This document shows, one piece after another, positions 13,546 to 24,200 of a stretch of 64,000 nucleotides of DNA. Where the stretch lies: the NCBI GenBank assembly GCA_031216445.1, contig CM062214.1, forward strand, positions 24,649,501 to 24,713,500. The letters run 5' to 3'. Under the pieces are notes generated by a model. The model did no database searches, was not told the DNA's origin, and saw nothing but the letters and a program-made list of their open reading frames with translations. This DNA is from Lateolabrax maculatus (Eukaryota; Chordata; Actinopteri; Acropomatiformes; Lateolabracidae). The position numbers and the translations under genes were made by a program. Numbering within the stretch: the stretch's first letter is position 1; each line of letters starts with the position of its first letter.

Positions 13546-14515
13546 ACTGACTGCAAGGTAAGCCCTGCCCGGCCATACCGGCTGGCCGCTCCTCCCCTCC
13601 ACCCCTCTGCGTGCGTTTAGTTGGCCGTATCATCAGTGTATATTTCACTTGTATTGTATATTCTCTGTAGATATCGTAGCTGCTCTCTTATTTGTCGTCT
13701 CTGAACCTTATATGACTGTCTACCTTAAAAAAAAAAAGAAAAAAAAAAGATGTGGGCGTAAACGTCATCCTCGTCTAAACCTTCGCCCATGTGCTCGGCT
13801 GCGTCCCAAACTCACCTCTAGCTCCTGCTCCCTCCGGCCTTTGCTGCCTCCTCCTTGCAGATGCAATAAGATGGACGCTCCACTAGGCCTACTTGAACAA
13901 GAATCTGCAAAGAGGAGTCTGCAAAGGAGCGGGGGTCAGGGGGCCAAGAGGTCATCTTGGGACGGCACCTGCGCCCGTGGGTGGCGTAAATCAAGCCAGC
14001 TTTGAGTCCTGCTGTAAAACAAATGGTTGTGTACATTATGATCCCTAACTGCTGGCCAACAAGGACTGAGATTAGTAGCAGTGTAGCCGCTCTGGATGGT
14101 GTAACGATGCAAGAACGAACCGGTTTTTCTCGGTGAAAGTTCAGGTCAACCTAGTTCAAACAGCAAGAGGATGGCCTTTGAAAACCATTCACATGACTGT
14201 TTGAAACAAAAGTGTGCCTAAGTAATTTATATTTGTTTATAGAATACATGATGGCTGTTGTATATTTAAGGTATTCTGTAAATATAATATAAATATTATA
14301 AATATATTTATCTTGATAGTTTGGATATCAACACCATGTTTTTAAGGTTCAGAAGTGCTTCAAACCCTTAACTCTCGTGTATTTGTTTTTTACTAATGTG
14401 CTGTCAATGTTTGAGGACTGAGTCCTCCCTGTAAATAATTTTTCCATGAAATGGCTTTAAATGCAATGTCTTTTGTCCCCCGTCAAGATTAAAGATCAAA
14501 TATGGTCAATTCCCT
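13546..14515 (+). other. slc6a15: slc6a15 3' UTR with a possible 3' UTR intron
   Basis: The sequence after the TAG at 13543-13545 is the presumed 3' UTR. It ends near a poly(A) signal at 14488 followed by TG/T-rich sequence. A strong donor (CAAG|GTAAGC) starts at 13558, twelve bases after the stop. A strong acceptor with a long pyrimidine tract ends at 13860 (CTCCTTGCAG). Together they would define a 303-bp intron in the UTR. A run of A broken by G lies at about 13728-13749. The end of the transcript is inferred from the signal, not seen. Confidence 0.6.
14488..14493 (+). other. slc6a15: poly(A) signal ATTAAA, slc6a15
   Basis: ATTAAA, the commonest variant of the poly(A) hexamer, lies about 940 bases after the slc6a15 stop. 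A TGTGATCTGTGATTTG stretch at about 14520 could serve as the downstream GU-rich element. Cleavage would fall near 14510-14515. Confidence 0.55.
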
Positions 14516-16120
14516 GAAACTGTGATCTGTGATTTGTTTTTTCTCTTTGAATGGCAGTTTTTCTCAGGCCAAATTTCAGGTTGTTTCCAATACGGATGTC
14601 ATTATTCCTCTGATATATATGAAAGATATCTTCATGTTAATACCATGATATCAAAGGAACAATATCCAAACACAATTATAAAATACTTAATGTTAAAAAA
14701 AAAAAAAAAAAGTACTCTGGAAAGAAAAGTAATTTGTATTAAAAAAAATGTAAATAAAAAAAAAAGTAGTTTAAGTTCTTTTACATGTTAAAAAAAACCC
14801 ATTACACTTCTTCCACCCCCGTCTCATGTGCCCTATGTTCTTTTTGTAAATAATGCTCTGACAACAACATAAACAGAAAGCCTTACAGTACATAAAATAA
14901 CATTTACTGACTTGACACCATCACAAATAGTGATTTTAGGCAACATGACATAAAAACTGTACAAAGCAGGCAGCATTGGAGAAGTCCCGTGTTCTGTTTA
15001 CTGATGTGGATTGAATGAGCTCGCAGGTAAACACACACACACAGAGACATGAGAATAAATAAAACAAATATACACTTTAGAGGCTTTCTTTCCTTTGGCT
15101 TTCTTCCCAGTTTCTGGTTGTTGTTGTTTGTTTTATGCTATTACAGGCAAACAAACATCTCTATTCATTAGGAGCAGGAGGTCTTCCTGAACATCTGCAC
15201 TGTTCTCAGCCCTGATAACAACACAAACTACACCATCTGTGTCCCTTTTAGAAAAATGTCTCTCTTCACAAATACAAATATCGTCTTAATCTGGTAAAAC
15301 ATGGCAACGTTATTCCATATGTGTGCATTTTTTAAAAAATAAAAGAAAAAACATTTCTTGAGTCAGTAAGTTTCGATTGATTCATTGCAATGAGCTCCCC
15401 TCATTAGTTCTTGGTCTTCCCAGGTCAGTGCACTGGAAAGTATGTATGGCTGTCAGAAAATGAGGTAAAACATCCCCCTCAACGTGTACTGCTGACACGT
15501 CGATCCACTGGAGAGTTGATCCCTTTTCGACGAAAGATTCTGTAAAAAAATATTCAAACAAAATGGTATTGTTATACATCTATATACCACTACTGCTACT
15601 AAAAGTAGGTATCGCTGGGCAATATTGCTGAAATCATTATCATCATCATCATATGATGGATATTTTTGGATATTTATATTTACCACAATGTGGCAAATTT
15701 ATGCAAATTTCATAATCAGATAAACAGAGTGCCAGACAGTGGTGTGTGACTGTTGGATACGCTGGGAGATGAACTACATTGCTGTCAAAGCTGTGAATGA
15801 AGGAGCAGCTGAAGGAGAGTCGCAACAGTAGCAGAGTGCTGAAGAGTGAAGGAAATGTGTAAATGTAAACACCTGATCTGCTACATCAGGTCTGTGCGGG
15901 TTTGGTTTCAACAGAGAACAAAACATATGAGGGAAATCTAATGCAAAACTATGAAAGTGAAGTGTGTTCACGCAGGACCCCATCACTCATAGTAAAAACC
16001 TTATTTTGAGAACATTTAAGGTGCCTTAAATGCCAATAACATTAAATAAAAAAATAAAAAACAGACATGAAGTGAGTCACTGTTGTAAAGGGAATAAAAC
16101 ATACGTACAAACGTGTGGGC
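14516..16120. other. convergent intergenic region and lrrk2 3' UTR
   Basis: This is the gap between the 3' ends of slc6a15 (+) and lrrk2 (-). Part of it must be the lrrk2 3' UTR, read leftward from 16121. No AATAAA is visible on the minus strand before 14516. The nearest variant is TATAAA (plus-strand TTTATA at 15672-15677). The stretch is AT-rich, with A runs near 14695-14712 and 14752-14766 and a short (ATC)n run near 15637-15653. No gene was recognised. Confidence 0.6.
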
Positions 16121-17940
16121 TCAGTCATGATGGAGCTGCTCTCTCATTCTGGCTGCGATCTGCTCTCTCTTCTCGCAGTGTTTGTTCAGGTCTTTGACCT
16201 CCATCGGCAGCATGCTGTTCCACACCATCAGCACCGACTCCTCTTCTAAAGAGCAGAGGCAAACTCGCACTTTAGACCGATGCAGAGAAACTCTTGGGTG
16301 TGGGACAAACTGTGAACCATCAGACTCACCAAACTGATTCTTTTCTTGTGGGAGTCTTCTGCCCAAAACCAGCACCACGTTCTTCCAGTTTAGTGTTTCT
16401 ATTCATGAAAAAATGATCTGTAATTACTATCCACAAGACGCAGAGGCTTGACTGAAAGGCTTGTTTAGATGCAGCATTTAAAGAAGATAATAATGACAAA
16501 GAAAGCAGGGGGAAGGGAAGACATATTGATGTCAAAAAAGAATCTGGTGGGTTGTTTCACACATTTCTTCACACAACAGCCCTGACAGACCATGAATCAC
16601 TATGGAAAAAGACCGAAGAAAATCCCAGCGGTAGTATTACGGGTCCTTTTTTTTACTAATTCAGCATCCTTCCTTGTGTGTTTTTATTCATTTTTCTACT
16701 CACTAAGTGTTTGCACTGCTGCATTACGTTTGTCTTTCATTTACTCTTCACTCAAATATATTTTAAGAAAAGAAACAAGTCTGCTGCTTCTTTAGAAACC
16801 CAGTAGAAAGTAGAAATAAGACATAACCAGTAAGTACTTTTTCATCTTCTTGGGGCAAAATATTGTGTGATTAATAAATTCATCTTGAAGCTGTGGAACA
16901 AAATGGCTGAGTGTGTGCAGGAAACCTCTTTTCCCTAAAACCTCGTCCCCATGGCCTGTGATTATCACGGTCTCATATAAAATATAATAAAATATCTAAT
17001 TAGGTCAATCATAAGGGTAAAGATTGTATTAGTTAGCAAAATACCTCAATATATTATATAATAGGTATCAGTATGGACTCATTGCCCAAAGAGGGAGCTG
17101 TTGTAGCTTCAACAAAATCATTTTTCCTTATTAACATGCAAATGTAAGCAACACGGTGCTCCAAAATCCAATAAGATCATTTAGTATATATGGGGTGTCT
17201 GTGTAAGAGTGAGGTTTCTGTCACAGTAAATATGTATGAGGCCCCGGGTTCAATCCCCGGCATCTCCAGTTGATCTTTACCTAATTTCCCTTCGGGGATG
17301 AATAAAGTAATCTATCTATCTATGAATGCATCCACATAAAAATAAATGTAAATAACTAAATGCATAGATAACTGAATAAACACATAAAAGTCATGCACCC
17401 ACCTATGAGTGCAGAGGCAATGCAGCGAATGGAATCACAGCGGGGGGCGATGACCTGCAGCGTCTGGTGTTTGGAGAGCTCCAGCAGCAGCAGGTGGCCC
17501 CCTCTAGTGCCGATCCAGAGAGTTGCAGCACTCTGCACCAGCAGGGCCTTCACTCGGGCCCAGGAGGGAGCCGCCTCAGTGGGCGGCTCCACCTCGCTGC
17601 CCGGCCTGCCTCTGCAGCCAGAGTCCTGTCTGCAGGGAGAGGAGTCATTAGCACACAGCTGCAGTCACATGACAAACACCTGAATCTATAAACGGCGAAC
17701 ATGTTTCTGTACACCGTGCTCATTGTCTATTGTCTGTATTCAGCCACAGTGGCTGTAATGTTAACAACTTTCAATCTTTTGTTTATTCAAGGAGGGAAAC
17801 AGCTGTTTCTGATAGCAAAAATGCAAACACAGCATTTCCTTTGTGTGTGATGACATGTATGAAATTTCAGACATCTTGCTTTAGAAATAACAAAACATAA
17901 TGAAATACAGCAACATGAAAAAAAATTGGTCTATACTTCG

Positions 17941-18000
<60 letters not shown>

Positions 18001-18165
18001 CTGATGATCTGAGCACAGTCGATGAAGTCCACCATCCTCTCGCTCCTCTTATCCCAAACCTCAACGGTCGGGGTCCCGGCTTTGCTCAGGTAAACATATT
18101 TATCTACAACCATTCGAGACACACACGCTTCACCACCCAACGACCGCTGCTGCCTGAAGAGCGTG

Positions 18166-18248
<83 letters not shown>

Positions 18249-21237
18249 CTGAACTGTTATACCAATGACATAATGACTTATCTTAACTAACTCAGCATTT
18301 TTCTCATCTTGTCAAACATGCAGGTATAATTGTTCAGAACATTTTTTTTTTTATCTCTTCTCCAAACAGCGAAATTTAATTTCATACAAATGCTTATTCT
18401 TCAGTCCTACCCAGCTCAACACACATTAAGAGTTTGAGCCAAAATCCTTCTCTTTCCAAACCTGTTCACCTAAACGTTCAACCACAAGCTGCCTCTACAC
18501 GACCTGGACTCACTGGAAGATGAGGTTCGGTCTCGTGTCGATGCTCTTGCAGACGTCGTAGTCGGCGGTGAAGGAGAGGATCCTGGTCCCGCAGCCGGCC
18601 CACACCGACCTGCTGTCCAGCGAATGCACCGACTGGCCCAGACACATGACGGGCGTGTTGACGTTTCCCACAGAGAGAGTTTTAACCGGCTGCCCGTTCT
18701 CCTGCTGGAGGGAGGAGAAGGAGAAGAAGATGAAGTTTCCTGCTGGATATGGTGTCGTGCATTAATAGCATGGGAGCTCGAGGTGGGGGTAACATCTGAG
18801 CAAAATGTTAGAATATCTGTGATTAAAAAGAACAAAGACACTGGATCTTGAATTTAATATCTATTTACCTTCAGTACAGAGTCCTCATAAACAGTGAGAA
18901 TTCCATCGGCCGTACCAACCAGCAAGTAATTCCTTCTTTGGCTGAAAAAAAATAAAAACATCAAAAGGCGCAATTTTAAAAAGGTTGTAGATTCAATATA
19001 ATTTAGTTTCACATGTGCTCATACTGTCATCTGTAGATCTTCTACGAGATTTACACAAAATGTAAACTGTGGTTATACTAGTGACAATTTAATGTAATTC
19101 CTGGACTTCTAACCATTCTCTAACAATATAATAGTCATTCACGTGGTTTTCTACAAATGTTCCTTCTTCAAACAGCCCTAAATCAGAGGAATTAAATTAT
19201 CAAAACTGGAGTGTATCCATAGCAAAATAACAGTTTGGTGGTTTCAGGTGGTTGGACATCTCATCCAAATCTGTGGCCAGATTCCTAAAATATTTCCTAA
19301 AAATCAAATGATGATCGTCCAATGTCATTTCAAAAACGACTTGCTCGATTAGAAATTTGCTGTAGATAATTATGGTTTGTAGAATCTGAAACCTAATGTT
19401 GTGGTGACCCTCTGACAGAGGTGGCAAAATACACACATTCTTTACAAAAGTAGAAAAACTCGGTAAAAGTAGAAGTACTGATTCAACTTCCAAACCAAAT
19501 AATCATCTTTTCTATGTGTAAACCACCCATCTATTTAGGTTTAAATCGGTCTTGATGTTGTGAAGGCGGTGCGCAATGATGCAAAATAAAAATAATCTAT
19601 AATTCCCCTCAACTGCATTAAAACTTAAGTAACAAGCCTGTTTTGAAAATGTAAGGAATAGAAAGTACAGATGTTAAAATGTAAAAGGTTAAAGTTGTCA
19701 GAAAAATAAATTCTCAAGTAAAATACAGATACCTGAATACTGTACTACTAAGTACTGTAACAAAGTATCTGTACTTTGTTACAGTACTTCAGTAGAGTTC
19801 TTCTCACAAAACTATTGACATCTTACATGCAGATTATCATGAACTTCACTAAGTCTGAACACTTCAGCTGAAGCAGCAGGAGGTTTTTACAGACACTTAC
19901 GTGCGACGAGGGTGTACATGGAAGTACAGTGAGGTGACAGCGTCTGTTACACTCTGCAGGTGGTGCCGAGTCGACGTGTCCTGAGTGCTCATGACCACTA
20001 AGGAGCCTGATTGGGCGCCCGCCACCAGCCAATCACAGGGCTCGTCCGGGATTTGGACGGTCACAAGACACAAGACGGGACTGGTGTCAATCTCCTGTAG
20101 GAGTAAGGTACCAACTTATAATATAATATAATATAAGCTTGCTGATGTAAAATACATATACCCACACACTCATAATAGCAGTTAGTAAGACTAAATTGTG
20201 AAGACTGGTTGGACTGCGAGAAAACAAAAAACGCTGTGTCTGAATTAATGAACTGACTGTGCACTCATGTCATTGTGTCTCTATGTTAGAAATCCTGCTA
20301 AAAGCTTCTCCAGTATCTCTCTGGCAAATACTCAACATCTACCAATGACGGGCCTCATATCTGTTCATCACTGATATACCAGTGAGACCAGTAAATCTAG
20401 AAAAGCTGGTACCATGTTTGTTCACAGCTACACAAAATGTCAGTATATTGTACATTTCTATCAAAATCCATATTTTCAATGTGATAATATATTATAGAAT
20501 AACAATACGTCTGTTACAAAGCGGATCAGACTAGTCATGAACTATAACCAGAGGGAGACAATGCACTGCTTTGTGTGACATGATGACACTATTGTAAATG
20601 TATGAACTGTTTGGACCTAACATCCGGAGATGGCGCCTTATACCTGGTCACCGTCTATTATATTGCATGCGCATGCAAATGGCTGCTATGCTCACAGAAT
20701 AAATGTTTTTTCAGTTTCAGGCATGTTTCAGGCAGTCTACTGAAACTGAAAACAACTGAAAGATGATTCACTGTAAGAGGAAAGAGAAGGTAACCAACCA
20801 GATCAACTGAAGTATCAACGGATACTTCCTCATACTTGGAGGGGCCAAGCATAACAAAATGATACTGTGATTAACTATGAAACTGCAGTCTAGACTGACG
20901 CAAATATTAAGATATGATTTTAACTATGAAGATTAGAGAAGGCAAAGAAGTTGTAGGAAATTAAACCAAGCCAAACATGTGAAATCAAAAAGAATATTCA
21001 GTCCTGAGGTTAACAGTGCTGTACCTGCGTAGTGATTGTGTTGGTGTCCAGGTCCACGGTCGTGATGGAGCCGACTCTCTGGGCGCTGCTGCCTCCACCA
21101 AGCCAGACTCGGTGGCTGTTGGAGGGGCCGTCACAGCTGCCAGAGCTCACGGCGAAGCACTCAGCATTAAAGACCCGGGGAGCCACCATCTCCCTCATCA
21201 GGCACAGCATCTCCCCTGAATTCAGCCTGTCAAACAC
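16121..21237 (-). CDS. lrrk2: lrrk2 exons 44-51: WD40 propeller and C-terminal helix
   Basis: Residues about 2112-2521, exons 21025-21237, 19901-20094, 18869-18941, 18514-18704, 18001-18153, 17399-17629, 16330-16382 and 16121-16245. Recognisable blades include DWLVAGAQSGSLVVM, NYLLVGTADGILTVYED, SVWAGCGTRILSF, TVEVWDKRSERMVDFIDC and TLWIGTRGGHLLLLEL. The protein ends with a basic helix (HCEKREQIAARMREQL) like the human C-terminal helix that packs on the kinase. For exon 49 a weaker donor at 17399 was chosen over a stronger one at 17403, because only this joins in frame to exon 50. Exons 49 and 50 are therefore less sure than the rest. Exon 48 is flanked on both sides by long dinucleotide repeats. 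Confidence 0.9.
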
Positions 21238-24200
21238 CTGCGCACATTACAGAAGACACAAATACTTGAAAATGAAAGCATCAGCACCTTGAAGACACAG
21301 TTACACAGTCGTCGGGGTCCTAACCTGAGCAGAAGTGGGTCGACACTGAGGGCTTTCCCTCAAACAGTCCCTCATCAGCGCCTGGAAGCCCGGCCAAGGT
21401 GAGCAACCGTAGTGTTTCACTGGATCTATGTACAAGACAGTGAACCCATCAGTAAATGTTCTCCGACTTTACCTTTCATATCTGTGAATAAACGTACGAA
21501 AAAGAGCAAGAAACAAGTGCTCATATCTATGCCATTTTTAACTTTGAATATGTCCATTTGTCTTGTCTGTTAAAACAGATACGTTAAATACAGAACAGAT
21601 TTCAATACAACCAAAATCATGTAAAGGGAGTGATGCTGGTGTTATGTTGCGAAGGGTTTTTTTTTACATGATTGAATGAACACTTCAGAAAGCAGATCAA
21701 TTATTTCAGTTATAAGCATTTAACAATTAATATAATTAATAAGGTTTTGTCCTCTTTTATTTATGATTTATCCTCTAATGATGCCACTTAGGTGCCCCGC
21801 AGTTTCAGAATGGATCAACCCAGAATTCAGTTAAACATCAACTCCTGTTTTTTGCGCTTTAGTAACGGATTCTTTCATTATTACCTGGCAGTTTTCCCTG
21901 CACTGCAACCTCATCAAACTCACTGGGGAACTTCATGCCATCAAAGATGCGCTCACCGCAGGTCAGGAGGTCGTAGAGCAGCAGGCCGAATGAAAACACA
22001 TCAGCCTGCTGGTTATAGATCACATTACCTCGGGCAACCTCCGGTGCTCGGAAACCTACCAGATGTACAGTCATCAGTTTTAAAAGCGATACATGCAAAC
22101 TTGGAAATTGTGTATATTATCACACTTTCCTGATACATTGTATTGAAAACATACAGTACAAGTGCAAGTGCCGCTCTTCAGATATTCAGGTCAGATGTTT
22201 AATAAGGAGAAAGACATGAAATGTAATAAGGATGTATAAGGTTTGAGGAGGTGTCTAACCTGGTGTGCCCTCTGAGCTCCTCACTCCCATGCTGCAGCAG
22301 TACTGAGCGATGCCGTAGTCTGTAATCTTGGCGATGATCTCGGAGTCGGTCTTCAGGTTGAACAGAAGGACGTTGTGAGGCTTGAGATCCCGATAGATGA
22401 TCATGGCTGAGTGGAGGTACCTGATCACACAGATTCAACAATGATCCAAGGATTATTTCTCCAGATTTTAAATTTTCTAATCTGATTTTGAAGCTCTGTT
22501 TCATGTTAAACATGTCAGCTAATTTTGTTTAATGATTATGTCAAGATTGATGAACTTAGTTTGCATTAAATTAATCTGAACTAAACAAGACAAAGAATGT
22601 GATGCCATCATCCCTAACTGTCTACCTGAGTCCGTCGGCCACCTGCAGGGCGATTCTTTGCTGGAGCTTTCGGTTCAGGCTTCCGTTCTCATGTTCAAAT
22701 AGGGCGTCCAGTGAGCCTCGCAGAGCCAGCTCCATCACCAGGACCTGAGGAGATGAGCCGGCTGCCAGCAGGCCGACCAGGCTGGGGTGACGGAGGCGCC
22801 CCAACACCACCAACTCCTGGACAGACAGTGAAAAGAAGTGAAGTTCAGTGAAAGATGGTGGCAGTCCAGAAAAAGTACGATTTGATTTCTCAAAGCTGCA
22901 GAGAAAACAGGGATTGGATTGGGTTTCAGTGACTGCTCTTGACCGAGACACTTTTTTTTAATGTACTGTCCAGGACACAGCAACCATAGAAACCTTTTAG
23001 TGTCTTCTTTTTAATTTCCACTGGTACCTGTCTGAGGAGTCTGTAGATGTAGAGCTCAGATGCATGCTTGTTGAACATTTTCACAGCTACTTCTTCGTTT
23101 TTGTAGACACCTCGATAGACAGTCCCAAAGCCACCGTCCCCTGTGAACGCAATATGTAACATATTTAAGACACTTTTAAGGCATTATGATAAAAATATAT
23201 TTTTTTGACAAGACAGAAAGGCAAAACCTGGAGAGGAAACAATGGGGATCTTTGTCTTGTACTTTTTTATGAAAATGTATACTTTTGAATAATCAGTTAT
23301 TCAAAACATTAAAAGAAAAAAATATATATGTGTGGAAATGAGAGACAGACGTACCCAGTCGGTTTTCTTTAGACATGTCTACATCCAGCTCTTCACTGTC
23401 CAGTATTGTTCCTGCAGGCTGGTCACTCAGCACCAAGTCAGGAGCAATCTGAGAGATGGGAAGCGTGCTGCGGGGGTTCTCCGGGTTCACCAGCAGAAAA
23501 TCTGTGATCGATAATGTAATCGTAGACACAATAGATTTTAGATACCTGTATATTGATTAAAGTGAGCTGCTTCTGTTTAGAAACCAAACACAAAAAAGGA
23601 ACATTGTTCAACTGACAAAACAGGTGTTTTGTGTGATTTATGTACCGTTGTCAAAATAGGTGAAGAGGTCCTCAAGCAGAGTCTTGCTGCACTCCTGCCC
23701 GTCCTCGAAGCTGTAGAGAGCCCACTTCTTCAGCAGAGCCTCACCACTGCCGTGCATGTCAGTGTTCAGCAGGCCAGGAAACCATTCCTCCAGCAAGGAG
23801 TCGATGTGATCCACCACCTGACCCAGCAGCACCCGGCCTGCGGGGAGAGAAACAATACTACATGATCACTACTGGCCACAGTATAGCAACTTCCAGCACT
23901 GTGATACTCTCTTGCAATATTATCAATACACTTGCAGGACATAATGCTATTTCAATCACATTTTAAGCAGAAGCTTATCATTCCTTTACTACATACAGTG
24001 TAAATGTTCTCATTTCTAGCAATGGAACCAGTTTTGCCTGTTTATGGTTGTGTTATATTTGAATGGTGCCACATGTAAACTCGTGCATTGTATTTGCAAA
24101 TAGTTTCACCTCAGTTGTCTGTAATAGAGCTGAAAGAGCTCCATAGTACCCAACAGAAACCATTTTCATGTCATTTAAACACTATCATTTGTAGATATTT

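Noticed and set aside
17229..17270. Functional tRNA gene
   Set aside because: Only the T-arm half is recognisable. No matching 5' acceptor strand, D-arm or anticodon arm could be folded, and a LINE-type tail follows, so it is a SINE relic.
17931..18290. Cys-Val and Thr-His repeat ORFs on both strands
   Set aside because: They are translations of the (GT)n/(AC)n microsatellites around lrrk2 exon 48, not proteins.
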